58,028 bases of DNA from Cacconaster sp045642485 (GTDB lineage Bacteria > Bacteroidota > Bacteroidia > Bacteroidales > UBA932). Within the stretch, counting starts at the first letter, position 1, and each line of letters opens with the position of its first letter. The position numbers were made by a program, and so were the translations under genes. The DNA lies in the NCBI GenBank assembly GCA_045642485.1, contig JAZUIV010000042.1:1-58028 (forward strand). Reading direction: 5' to 3'. The notes below the pieces were generated by a model. The model saw nothing but the letters and a program-made list of their open reading frames with translations. It was not told the DNA's origin and ran no database searches. Of this stretch, positions 44,757 to 54,600 are shown in pieces.

Positions 44757-45401
44757 TCATATGTAAATTTGGAACTTGTGCTCAGGCATTCCTGCTTGAG
44801 CATAGTTATTACATTCTTCAGAATTAATACGGAGATAATATGTTATAAGAAAATAGATAGCTGTCTTCCCTGCGCTGCTTTGAAGAAAGGCTACGTCCGA
44901 GTGGGAATCCTGGTATAGATTTTCTGTGAGCACTGCAGGGCATTTGCTGTGGCGAAGCACATAGAAGTTGCTTTCAAAATCGGGTTCCTTCGGTCCGTTG
45001 TATTGGCGTATCCTCTGCCCTGCCAGATGCTTTCGTGCGGCTTCATATAGGTCTGCAGCAAGAAGATCCGAGCGGGTAATGCCGGGAGTAGTGTATGCGC
45101 TCCAGCCTGAGGCAGTATGCCACTTGCCATCGGAGCCTGATGCATTGACGTGAATCGAGACAAGGATGACATTGGCCGTGCCGACTTCATCACGGATGAC
45201 GTTCACCCTGCGGCAGCGTTCCATCAATGAGATATCCTCTGTTTCAGGAACGAGAAGCTGGGCATCGTAGCCACAATCGGAAAGTTCGGAAACCACACGT
45301 CGGGCGATTTCGCGGGTGTAAGAATATTCACGGAAGAGACCGTCGGGACTGCGTTTGCCGGGAGTGTCGGAACCGTGACCATTGTCGATAAGGATTGTCA
45401 T
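44757..45401 (-). CDS. N-acetylmuramoyl-L-alanine amidase (Amidase_3) without signal peptide
   Basis: Zinc-dependent peptidoglycan amidase fold of 214 residues. Zinc ligands appear as His9 (DNGHG), Glu25 (FREY) and the His of SIHVNA near 84; the catalytic Glu is in LTENLYQ near 175. No signal peptide or anchoring domain is seen, so it resembles phage endolysins or the cytosolic homologues common near Bacteroidales mobile elements. It is isolated, opposite in direction to the island that follows. Confidence 0.9.
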   Translation of the reverse strand: MTILIDNGHGSDTPGKRSPDGLFREYSYTREIARRVVSELSDCGYDAQLLVPETEDISLMERCRRVNVIRDEVGTANVILVSIHVNASGSDGKWHTASGWSAYTTPGITRSDLLAADLYEAARKHLAGQRIRQYNGPKEPDFESNFYVLRHSKCPAVLTENLYQDSHSDVAFLQSSAGKTAIYFLITYYLRINSEECNNYAQAGMPEHKFQIYI

Positions 45402-45506
45402 AGTGCTGCATAAAATTCAGGCAGTCACCGATTCCGGTTACAAAGTAAAAGATAATTCCCGAATCCACGTCATCCAAAGGCATATAACAAACACATTCTT
45501 CGATAT

Positions 45507-45539
45507 TTTGCGAGATATTGAGATTTATTCGTATATTTG
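45507..45539 (+). promoter_or_regulatory. Promoter of candidate structured RNA / signalling island
   Basis: TTTG (45507-45510), 21-nt spacer, TATATTTG (45532-45539): good Bacteroidota promoter. Transcription would begin near 45545, 370 nt before the first protein gene. No other TAnnTTTG box is seen before 45913. Confidence 0.7.
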
Positions 45540-45540
45540 C

Positions 45541-45876
45541 ACTTGCTTAGCTAGCCCAGCGGCCGGATTTCAGGCACAAATGGCATAACACCATTCTGGG
45601 AACTGGTTGCAGGGTTGGGTGGGCAGACATACTGAAGACGTTACTGTCGTTTATCTTCTAAGCACAAACTTCGCAATTTGAAACTCAAAGAAGATAGCGC
45701 AACGGGAGCGTCCACTGGTGATGACGATTCGGTCATCTGCGCCATTATCTGGGCGTGGAGTTTACTGTATATCATCCCTGACGTGGGCTAGCTACGTTGC
45801 TTATCCTTTGAGTTGGGCAGCGAAGGCTTGTGCTTGGGATGAGCAAGAGTATTACTCCCACGTCTTTTATTTTTTT
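45541..45876 (+). ncRNA. Candidate structured RNA / attenuated leader of the FHA-kinase operon
   Basis: No protein is coded in these 336 bases. Complementary segments found: 45548-45558 with 45784-45794 (11 bp, closing a 225-nt loop); inside it AATGG/CCATT (45579-45595), an 8-bp pair 45652-45659 with 45689-45696, and GATGAC/GTCATC (45720-45737). Downstream, 45780-45787 pairs with 45857-45864 (8 bp), enclosing a 10-bp stem 45797-45806 with 45838-45847, directly followed by TTTTATTTTTTT (45865-45876), which looks like a terminator. The closing stem and the terminator stem compete for 45784-45787. No match to RNase P, tmRNA, SRP or retron hallmarks was recognised. It may be a riboswitch-like leader or a separate small RNA. 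Confidence 0.6.
45857..45876 (+). terminator. 3' half of terminator stem and T-tract before the FHA operon
   Basis: CCCACGTC (45857-45864) pairs with GACGTGGG (45780-45787), followed by 12 nt that are T except one A. It is 37 nt before the first island gene. Confidence 0.6.
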
Positions 45877-45912
45877 AGAGTTCATATGGGAGTCATGAAC
45901 TATGAGTGACAT

Positions 45913-47376
45913 ATGAAGTCTATTAAAATTGGTCGAGGCCACAACAATGACGCCATTATCAATGATGCGGTTGTTTCTTCCTCTCATGCTATTATAACAG
46001 TATCTGACATAGGTGAGGTCTATATAGAAGATCTTTCTTCAAAAAATGGGACGTATGTTAACGGCAGCAAGATTTCTGAAAAAACGAAATTATCGTCATC
46101 TTCTGTTGTCCTTTTAGGTAATCATTCTATTGATTGGAAGGAGATTATCCGTACATATAAGCCGAAAGTCGATAAGCCTCAGATTAATATTCCCATAGAC
46201 ATAGTTGACAAGAAACTCATTGGAAGGAATCCCAGTTCCCAAGTTCGGTTCTCTTTTGACGATGTGTCAGACAAGCATGCGTATTTATGTAAAAAATCAG
46301 ATGGCTCAATTGTCATAATTGACAATCAGTCCACAAACGGGACCTTTGTAAATGGCGAGAAAATAACGATGCCAAGAGAACTGAAAAAAGGAGACTCCGT
46401 TGTGCTTTCAAACAGACATCCTTTTAATTGGGAGGCCATATATCCACCGAAACCCATATTTGAATATAAGTATTTAGCTATCGCACTTGCTACGGCAGCC
46501 ATTATTGTTCTAGCATGCATTTTCAAACCTTGGGATACAATAATCGGAAAGAGTTGGACTAAGATTTATGCTGAGCATAAAAATGACGTTGTTCTTGTTT
46601 ATGTAAAATCAGCATTTGTGTCAAAAGTTCAAGGCCACCTCTTAAGCGCATATTTAAATGGGTATGACGAATTAGATTATTGCTCGGTCAATGAAGAGGG
46701 TAAAGTCTCATCCGGCATCTCAAGAGGTTCAGGAACTGGATTCTTTATTTCAAACGATGGAAAGTTTCTTACTAACAGGCATGTTGTTGGAAGCAAATTC
46801 GAAGAGGAGGAAAATTGTAAAATCGTTAAAAGGGCTGTCCAATCTGTATTGGTTGAGAATGGGCTAAATAGCCTTGCTGCAAATGTTGACGTTGAGTATG
46901 AGATACTCAGCATTGGCATTGTACAAAATGACACTTATATCGACAATGAGAGCAATCTTATTCCTTGTACGCTTATTCGATTAAGTGATAATGCCGAGTT
47001 GGATGTTGCTTTGCTTCAAACCAACAACAAAATGATTCCTACAGGTTCGTCATTTGTCGATTTATCAAAATCAATACCAACAGAAAAGCTGACGATAGGA
47101 ACAGAGATTTGTACGATAGGATTTCCGCAATCCTTTATAATAGGACAAACATCCGTTGGTCTTGAAGCAAATAACCAAAGTGGAGAAATCACTCAAGAGC
47201 GCGGCACGTACCAATATGGACATAATATTACAATACATCAAGGAGCTAGCGGTTCTCCAGTGTATGATAAAAAAGGACGATTCTCCGGGATAATTGTATC
47301 TGGATTTCTTGGTATTTCTCAAGGCTACAATCATGCAATTCAGCCTAAACCTGTAATAGATTTTGTAGGAAACTAA
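45913..47376 (+). CDS. Double-FHA, membrane-anchored trypsin-like serine protease
   Basis: 487 residues, unlike any single well-known family. FHA domain 1 (about 1-75) has IGRG, SSSH and SSKNGTYVNG; FHA domain 2 (about 95-175) has LIGRN and QSTNGTFVNG, so two phosphothreonine readers. A single TM helix follows (about 190-207). The C-terminal chymotrypsin-like domain has the triad His290 (TNRHVV), Asp364 (LDVALLQ) and Ser446 (GASGSP), as in HtrA-like proteases but without a PDZ domain. With an N-terminal cytoplasmic FHA part, the protease would face the periplasm. First gene of the nine-gene island; activation by phosphorylated partners is inferred. Confidence 0.9.
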   Translation: MKSIKIGRGHNNDAIINDAVVSSSHAIITVSDIGEVYIEDLSSKNGTYVNGSKISEKTKLSSSSVVLLGNHSIDWKEIIRTYKPKVDKPQINIPIDIVDKKLIGRNPSSQVRFSFDDVSDKHAYLCKKSDGSIVIIDNQSTNGTFVNGEKITMPRELKKGDSVVLSNRHPFNWEAIYPPKPIFEYKYLAIALATAAIIVLACIFKPWDTIIGKSWTKIYAEHKNDVVLVYVKSAFVSKVQGHLLSAYLNGYDELDYCSVNEEGKVSSGISRGSGTGFFISNDGKFLTNRHVVGSKFEEEENCKIVKRAVQSVLVENGLNSLAANVDVEYEILSIGIVQNDTYIDNESNLIPCTLIRLSDNAELDVALLQTNNKMIPTGSSFVDLSKSIPTEKLTIGTEICTIGFPQSFIIGQTSVGLEANNQSGEITQERGTYQYGHNITIHQGASGSPVYDKKGRFSGIIVSGFLGISQGYNHAIQPKPVIDFVGN

Positions 47377-47408
47377 TACTGCTATAAAATATTTAAAATC
47401 AAATCAAT

Positions 47409-48002
47409 ATGGCAACAAAGAAATGTATCAACGGACATCTTTATGATCCTGCTATCTATGGCGACAACTGCCCTTTCTGCCCTTCTTTCACTGGAGCAAC
47501 AAAGGTAAATTCTGAGTATCAAGAAGACAACGGCACTCGTGTATTAAATGGTGAAGAACCCACAAAACCTACAGAAACTGTCGGATTTGAAGGAAACGAA
47601 TCTTCCGGTGGTGCAACTGTAATACGTCATGTCGGGGGCCACACAACAGGAGAGACGGGATTAAGCGAAAATCGTCGTCTTGTCGGCCTTCTCGTCTCCT
47701 ATAGTGCAGTGCCTACTGGAGAGGTTTACAAGGTATTTGAAGGTCGCACCACTATCGGTCGGGACCGTACTTGTGACATCCCTTTCCCGAATGATAGCCA
47801 TATGTCAGCGAAACATTTGCTTATTCAGTATGTGGAAGCGAAAGGCTGTTTCAGAGCACAAGAGTTTGACAAAGGTTCCGCAAATGGCAGCTATGTTAAT
47901 GGCCAGGTATATGTTCTTGGCGATGTGATTGACCTGAAGGACAAAGATGTGATTGTTATTGGTGGAACTAAGTTCGTCTTCCTTGAAATACCTGAATTTT
48001 AA
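47409..48002 (+). CDS. FHA protein with N-terminal zinc finger
   Basis: 197-residue cytoplasmic protein. The first 24 residues hold Cys6, His10, Cys21 and Cys24 (CINGH...CPFC), a likely zinc knuckle. A polar linker of about 90 residues rich in Thr, Glu and Gly, likely kinase target sites, leads to one FHA domain (about 115-190: TTIGRDRTCDI, SAKH, GSANGSYVNGQ). It lies 32 bp after the FHA-protease and 11 bp before the PP2C gene. Likely an adaptor bound by threonine phosphorylation. Precise role unknown. Confidence 0.85.
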   Translation: MATKKCINGHLYDPAIYGDNCPFCPSFTGATKVNSEYQEDNGTRVLNGEEPTKPTETVGFEGNESSGGATVIRHVGGHTTGETGLSENRRLVGLLVSYSAVPTGEVYKVFEGRTTIGRDRTCDIPFPNDSHMSAKHLLIQYVEAKGCFRAQEFDKGSANGSYVNGQVYVLGDVIDLKDKDVIVIGGTKFVFLEIPEF

Positions 48003-48013
48003 AATATATAATA

Positions 48014-49738
48014 ATGGAGCAATTTAATTATTGTCTTGTCGTAGGGCAAACCGATGTAGGAAAGAAACGTGCGGCCAACGAAGATAATATGGGTAATGCC
48101 ATTACGCCAAATGGTTTGGTTTCCGTCGTCTGCGATGGTATGGGTGGTCATGTCGGTGGTGCAACGGCATCCAGAATAGCCGTTGATGCAATCCTTGAGA
48201 ACCTTAAAGGCAATTACTATGAAGACCCAAGAATAGCTATCGGCGAATCAATTGATATAGCCAATAGAGCCATTTTGAATGAAGCATCTGCTCGGCCGGA
48301 ATTATCCGGAATGGGTTCTACCTGTGTTCTTCTGATTGTACGGAATGGGAAAGTATATATTGGCCACGTTGGGGACAGCAGGATATATCTGATACGTTCC
48401 AAGAGAATAATTCAGTTGACCAAAGACCATTCTTATGTCCAAATGCTTGTGGACAGAGGAGAAATCACAAAAGAACAGGCTGAACATCATCCAAGAAAAA
48501 ACGAAATCACAAATGCTCTGGGAATTCCGAATATGTCTCCAGCAACTATCGCTGATGATGCCATTATTCCAGAAGCTGGTGATTGTTTCCTATTATGTTC
48601 CGATGGCCTGAGTGGAATGGTCCCGGATTCTGTCATCAACAAAGTCGTCAGTAGGCAAAGTGAATTGAGTGCACAGGCACGAGTCGATCGCCTCATCTCT
48701 ATTGCCAACGATAATGGTGGCGTTGACAACATCACAGCTCAAATGGTTGAGTTTACAATTACTCCAGGTGCTGTAAAACCTGGAAAAAGGATTCCATTAT
48801 GGCTGAAATTTTTAATATCAGCAGTTGCACTGGTGATAGCGGGACTCGGTTTATATTTCCTGATAAGTCACAATAAAGATGTTAAGGAGGAAGCTGAAGA
48901 TGAAGTTTCTCAAGTTCAAACGGTCGTTAATCCAACGGATGTCCATATCCCCGATGCTATAGTATTCAAAGCCAAAGAAGAATTTGTTTCCATTGTATTT
49001 GGTGAGTCGTCAATAGTATTTAAACATGACGGGAAACAAATTATTTCTGAGAATAACACCTCATTCAATCCTGATTCGCTGAAAGTTAGTTCGTCTGATA
49101 TTGACATAGTGCTTAAGGGTGAAAACAGAGTTTTGAAATTCACAGACAACTACCCTGGAGAAAAGGTGATTGTTGAAGTATCATCTATTGAACCTCGGAA
49201 GGTTTATAGATTCTATATCCCTGTTTCTAAAAACCTTGATCCAAATCCCATTCAGATACCGAAGATAACGGAACCAGCAGCAGAGGGCACATCAGCCACT
49301 AAAAATGTCCATACCGGTAAACATGAGATAATCAAAATTGAGCTTGGAGAATATGCTTTGGCGGACGGTGAAAAAATCCTTTTCAACTATAATGTTCCAT
49401 CTATGCGCATAAAAGGTGAGGATATTCTTGATATAAAAGACAAACTCAAGCATAATAAACTCGATGAGGTCAAAAATGATGAGATCGAGTTCGATAGCAG
49501 ACAGTGGGTCAAAGAGTTTAAACCACAACATAATCTATTGTCCTTTACATATAAAGGCAAACCAAAAGAGCCTGTTAAGTGTAAATTCGTTATCCCTTGT
49601 GTTAAAAAGGGTTCTACAGATGAGGTAGTGTTGGAAATAACTCTGACCGTCATTGGTGAAAAAGAGGTAAAAGAAGAGACACCACAACAAGAGTCCAAGG
49701 ATAGCGTCTCTCAAGGCCCTGCAATGATTAAAGTATAG
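48014..49738 (+). CDS. PP2C-type Ser/Thr phosphatase with TM helix and large extracytoplasmic region
   Basis: 574 residues. The N-terminal PP2C domain (about 1-243) has the metal-binding residues Asp24 (ANEDN), Asp41 (CDGMGGH), GHVGDSR, CSDGLSGM and DNITAQ, so it is predicted to remove phosphate from Ser/Thr. A TM helix (about 263-283) leads to 290 C-terminal residues of beta-rich repeats without recognised domain. It is likely the counterpart of the two kinases in the operon. The outer part may sense ligands or dock with the kinase repeat domain. Confidence 0.9.
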   Translation: MEQFNYCLVVGQTDVGKKRAANEDNMGNAITPNGLVSVVCDGMGGHVGGATASRIAVDAILENLKGNYYEDPRIAIGESIDIANRAILNEASARPELSGMGSTCVLLIVRNGKVYIGHVGDSRIYLIRSKRIIQLTKDHSYVQMLVDRGEITKEQAEHHPRKNEITNALGIPNMSPATIADDAIIPEAGDCFLLCSDGLSGMVPDSVINKVVSRQSELSAQARVDRLISIANDNGGVDNITAQMVEFTITPGAVKPGKRIPLWLKFLISAVALVIAGLGLYFLISHNKDVKEEAEDEVSQVQTVVNPTDVHIPDAIVFKAKEEFVSIVFGESSIVFKHDGKQIISENNTSFNPDSLKVSSSDIDIVLKGENRVLKFTDNYPGEKVIVEVSSIEPRKVYRFYIPVSKNLDPNPIQIPKITEPAAEGTSATKNVHTGKHEIIKIELGEYALADGEKILFNYNVPSMRIKGEDILDIKDKLKHNKLDEVKNDEIEFDSRQWVKEFKPQHNLLSFTYKGKPKEPVKCKFVIPCVKKGSTDEVVLEITLTVIGEKEVKEETPQQESKDSVSQGPAMIKV

Positions 49739-49757
49739 CATCATTTTCACTTATATT

Positions 49758-51113
49758 ATGAGTGGTTATTCCATAATCCGAGAAATTGGGAAAGGAGGTA
49801 TGGGCTCCGTATTTGAAGCGGAGTCTCAATCCGGTGAGCGTGTCGCTCTAAAAATGATGAGTGCAAAAGCAGCCGCTTATCCGGATTATAAAGAGATGTT
49901 TGATCATGAGGTACATTCTTTAAGAAAATTATCACATCCTTCTATAGTCAATATTGTTGGTGAGCCATTTTCCGATTCAACAGGCAATTTATACTTGCCG
50001 ATGGAATATATTGAAGGACAAACAATCTCCCAAATAGTCCAAGATCCAGCCCATGGTCCTTACAAAGAAGACGAGGCATTGAGGATTTTTGATCAATTGC
50101 TCGATGTTTTCAGTTACATCCACAGAAATGCCTGTATTCACAGGGATGTAAAGCCGTCGAATGTTATGATTCGCCCCAATGGCACTGTCTGTGTGATAGA
50201 TTTTGGCATAGCCAAAGATAGCAAGACAAGCACGGGGAAAACCATAGGCAGAGTCGTCGGGACCGATGGCTATATGAGTCCTGAGCAAGCAAATGGCTTG
50301 AACATTGACCATAGAACTGACATATATTCATTGGGATGCCTACTTCATTATATGTTGTCCGGCACACATGCTATTACGAAGAAATCTAACGATTATGAGA
50401 CGATCTGTGCGATTCTGGATAACGAATTCCCACTTCTCTCAGATAGGGGAATCAAGGTATCTAAGCGAACGCAGGACGCAATACTCAAGGCTGTGAACAA
50501 GAATATGATGTTCAGGTTTCAAACGGCCGAAGATTTCAAATACGCATTACAGTCCTCATTGTCTCCTGATCAATATGTGGTGACAGTTGGCCGTTCCGGA
50601 TGTGATATCAATATGCATGGAGAATATGTAAGCAAGCATCATCTAGACTTGATATTTACAATCCAAACCGGTTCTACTCGTGTTGTAATAAGAGATAGAA
50701 GCACTAATGGAACCGGAGTTGATGGACGATTGGTAAAACAATCATCTTTTGAGTTTTCTTATGGGATACAGACTACAACTTTCCCTGTCATTATGCTTGT
50801 GGGATTACCTGAGTACACTCTTGACTGGGACGAAATTAAGACGGTTCTTTTCGAGAAGATGGGACGTCCCACAACAGTTCTTCCGCCAGGAGGAAGTGGG
50901 GAACTTCCCCCTCCTCCTCTTCCACCAACTGTGATTGATGAAATAACGATTGGCTATGGTATATTATCATTTATAATTCCAATTGTTGGATGGATTCTGG
51001 GAAGCAAATGGAGGATATCATTCCCCAAAAAATCCAAGATGGCCAACAAGTTGGCTTGGTACGGATTCCTCTTTAATCTGTTATCTCTATTCCTTTCTAA
51101 AATAATCAATTAG
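49758..51113 (+). CDS. Ser/Thr protein kinase with FHA domain and two C-terminal helices
   Basis: 451 residues. Kinase domain (4-268): Gly-loop GKGGMGSVF (11-19), Lys32 in VALK, catalytic HRDVKPSN near 128-135, Mg site DFG at 148-150 and an SPEQ motif near 173, all intact. A FHA domain (about 272-350: TVGRSGCDI, SKHH, RDRSTNGTGVDG) follows, then a proline-rich strip (PPPPLPP) and two TM helices (about 396-416, 432-450). The kinase and FHA lie in the cytosol, with the membrane tail at the C-terminus, opposite to the usual PknB layout. Gap to the next gene is 6 bp. Confidence 0.92.
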   Translation: MSGYSIIREIGKGGMGSVFEAESQSGERVALKMMSAKAAAYPDYKEMFDHEVHSLRKLSHPSIVNIVGEPFSDSTGNLYLPMEYIEGQTISQIVQDPAHGPYKEDEALRIFDQLLDVFSYIHRNACIHRDVKPSNVMIRPNGTVCVIDFGIAKDSKTSTGKTIGRVVGTDGYMSPEQANGLNIDHRTDIYSLGCLLHYMLSGTHAITKKSNDYETICAILDNEFPLLSDRGIKVSKRTQDAILKAVNKNMMFRFQTAEDFKYALQSSLSPDQYVVTVGRSGCDINMHGEYVSKHHLDLIFTIQTGSTRVVIRDRSTNGTGVDGRLVKQSSFEFSYGIQTTTFPVIMLVGLPEYTLDWDEIKTVLFEKMGRPTTVLPPGGSGELPPPPLPPTVIDEITIGYGILSFIIPIVGWILGSKWRISFPKKSKMANKLAWYGFLFNLLSLFLSKIIN

Positions 51114-51119
51114 CTTCAT

Positions 51120-51620
51120 ATGAAAACTATTACAATTGGGAAATTGAATTGCGACATAATAATACAGGATAATTATGTCAGCCGTAAACATGCCGAGATA
51201 TCCCTTATTGACGGACAGTATGTTTATCGAGATTTAAGCAAAAATGGCACAACCATTAATGGACGTGTGTATCATAATGAAAAAGTCGTCATTGCACCTG
51301 GAACACCTGTATTTTTAGCCAATAAGGTGCCACTTCCCTGGCCTCAAGTATTGATGCTCCTTCCAAATTCGGCCATTAAAGTCAATAATAACGACTGCAT
51401 AGACGAAAGCACTATCCTTCAACCCAGACCTCAAGATGACAGCATTGGTGCCGGGTGGGGAATATTGTCTTTTATTTTCCCAATTGTAGGTTTCATACTC
51501 TATTTTGTTTGGAAAGATTCTGAACACAACAAAGCGAAACAGGCGGCAAACATTGCTTGGATCAGTATTGCTATCAGCTTTGTAATAGGATTTATCGGTG
51601 GTTTAGCCGGAGCTCTTTAA
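51120..51620 (+). CDS. FHA domain membrane protein
   Basis: 166 residues: FHA domain at the N-terminus (1-72: ITIGKLNCDIIIQDNYVSRKHAEI, SKNGTTING), a linker with Thr-rich and acidic residues, then two TM helices (about 100-122 and 142-164) resembling the DUF4190-like pair that also ends the preceding kinase. Its tail shares the form GWGILSFIFPIVGFIL with the kinase GYGILSFIIPIVGWIL, so a duplication of the FHA-TM module is likely. Probably an adaptor at the membrane. Confidence 0.85.
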   Translation: MKTITIGKLNCDIIIQDNYVSRKHAEISLIDGQYVYRDLSKNGTTINGRVYHNEKVVIAPGTPVFLANKVPLPWPQVLMLLPNSAIKVNNNDCIDESTILQPRPQDDSIGAGWGILSFIFPIVGFILYFVWKDSEHNKAKQAANIAWISIAISFVIGFIGGLAGAL

Positions 51621-51641
51621 TAAGATTAAATACGAGATGTT

Positions 51642-54600
51642 ATGATAGGAAAGGAAATTCTTAATTACAAAATTTCCTCTCTCATTGGAAAGGGAGGAAT
51701 GGGAAGTGTATATTTGGCCCAAAACAAATATATACAGCAACAAAAAGTTGCAATCAAAATCATTAATGCAAATATGATTAATGATTTTACACGTCAAACT
51801 TTTGCAAAAGAAGCTGATAAATTGGCGCGACTCAATCATCCAAATATTATTCACTTCATCAACTATCATATTGATGATGAGGGTAATATATACTTGATTA
51901 TGGAGTATGCTGATGGATATAGTTTGGAAGACTACATTAAAAACGTCTCTGGGCTTATCGTTGAAGAGAAAATCTGTTCGTTCTTTGAGCCGCTGCTTGA
52001 CGCATTCGATTATGCACATAAGAACAACATTATTCACAAGGATATAAAGCCAGCGAACATTATTATTACAAAAGAAGGGACTCCTAAAATACTTGATTTC
52101 GGAATATCGGAACTTTTGAGTGAGAATGGATCCGATGCTGAAAAGGATGTGATAATGGGTACACCTTCATATATGAGCCCTGAGCAGGTTAAGGGATTAT
52201 GCTTAGATCAGCGCTCTGACATATATTCACTTGGCGTTCTTCTACACCAGATGCTTACGGGCAATCCACCATATGATACAACTACTCTGACAGAGCATGA
52301 AATCTACAAGCACGTTGTTGATGATGAACTTCCGAGAATGAAAGCATACTACAAGTATGTTTCTGATAAGGTTCAAGCAATTGTTGACAAAGCAACAAAT
52401 AAAAAAACAGAAGCACGATATGCTTCTTGTGCGGATTTTAAGAAGGCGCTACATAACGCTATTTACCCACCAAAAGTATCGAAATGGGCGAAAATCAGCA
52501 TTGCGTCAGTAACTGCTATTATAGTTGGTCTCGGTATATTCATTTGGGATTATAATAGAGTAAAAGTCTCTTATTATAAGGATTATGCAGAGCAATGGAG
52601 CATACCACAAGGTATTGGAAAAATATCAGGTTCGGAGAGAAGTCATACCCATAGAATGTATCGGTTCGAATCGAAGCACTACAAACTCCAGAGGGTTTCT
52701 CATGTGAATAGTATAGGCACAATTATTCCAGATGGAGAATCTGAAAGATATGAGCGGCCTCTTGATATGATATTCTATTATAACGATGATAATCGTCTGA
52801 ATCGCATTAAGGTTCGAGACCATAATGGACAGGTTCTTTATATTAAGTCTTTTAATGAAAAGCTGAATACCGTCATCTTTCAATTCGATGATGAATACGG
52901 CACAGAAAAGACAATAGGAAGCCAAACAGTCGGCTATATTCATGCCTTCGATGAAAATCAAGACAAGAGCAAAATATCCAGATACCTTCTCGAATACGAT
53001 GACAAAGGCTTTATAAAAACTTTAAGATATGCTGGATTCCAAAACATAGTTGTCGGAGATGCGGATGGAATATATGGAAAGCAGTACGTTCGCGATAGCA
53101 AAGGTCGAGTAATTGAGGAATCATATCTGGCTTTTGACGGTTCACCTAAAGCCACAAAATGGGGTATGGGTAAGAAATTGTTTACATACGATGATAATGA
53201 TAATTGGATTTGCTCCAGATATCAGACAATTGATGGGGAACCTTGTTTAGACGATTCTGATGGAACTTGTGTATGCGAAAATGAATACGACAAATACGGG
53301 AACGAAATCGCTCAATATTACAAAAACTCAGATGGAGAATTAATGATTCCAGGAAAGTATGGCGTAGCTGGAGCGTTAATAGAATATGATTCACAAGGCT
53401 ATATAAAGAAACAATCATATATAGGTATTGATGGTAATATTGAATTCTCAGCAAAACAAGGATTTGCAGCTTATATTACAGAATGTGACGAGAATGGGTT
53501 CTTTAACAGAATAGAATTTCTGGATGCTTCAGGAACCCCATGTCTTACGGATAATGGAAATTCAAGTTTGAAAACCGTAAACGATTCCAAAGGAAATGAA
53601 CTCGAAAGATGGTTTTACAATTTAAGTGGAGAGTTAGTTCTTAATTCAGAGGGGTATGCGGGCATTAAAAGTGAATATGATTCATTAGGACATCCCGTTA
53701 AAACTATTTTTTACGGGACAGACAGTGAGCCATGTGAATTATCCACAGGGTACGCAGGATGGTTGTGCGAATACGATAAAATGGGTAACGTGACCAAGCA
53801 ATCGTATCTTGACGCACAAATGCTTCCTACACAAGATGAAAACGGGGTTTGTTCATTTACTATGGAAAGAGATCTACGAGGTAATGTTACAAAATACTTG
53901 TTTTATAACGAAAAAGGTGAGCCAACATTAAGCAGAGAAGGTATTGCCGGTATGGAATTTTCCTACAATGATGGAGGAAATGAAATTGAACGTCGTTTCT
54001 TCAATATAAAAGGGGAACCAACCAAAGGATATCTGGGATACGCCAAGAGAACTCACACATATGATGAGATGGGGCACGAATTGAGTAATCGGTATTATGG
54101 CTTGGATGGAAATCTGACTCTTGTTGACGGCATTGCAGGAACCAATTATAAAGTTGACAATCACGGCAATATCATTGAAGATATGCCTGTTGGATTGAAT
54201 CAGAAACTCGCATCAGGAAAATTGTTGGCACGCTATAAGTACGACAATAAGGACAATATTATTGAGTATGCTCTGTTCAACGCATCAGAACAACCTGCAA
54301 TGAATAGTTATAACTATCACAAGTATTCACAGAAGTTCAATTCCAGAAACCAATGCATTGAAATCTGTTATTACAATACAAAAGGAGAACTTACCAACTA
54401 TAATAACTACAATTATTGCATTCAGCGGACAGAATATAATGAAAAAGGTCAATCTATAAAAATATCATATTTTGACAAAAACAACAATCCTGCTGTTTAC
54501 TATGGAGATAATGATGGTGGTTATTCAAGCCTATCATCCGAATATGATAATTATGGTAGAGTAATACGTCAGTTTTTCTTTGATAAGAATGGTGCCCCTA

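Noticed and set aside
45541..45876. Retron-type ncRNA (paired ends resembling a1/a2)
   Set aside because: No reverse transcriptase gene follows and the T-tract terminator layout does not fit; kept only as a generic structured RNA.
45541..45876. RNase P, tmRNA, SRP or classical 6S RNA
   Set aside because: None of the conserved core segments I know (GAGGAAAGTCC, tRNA-like end, GGAAGGAAGCAGCC-like loop, or long hairpin with a central bubble) is present.
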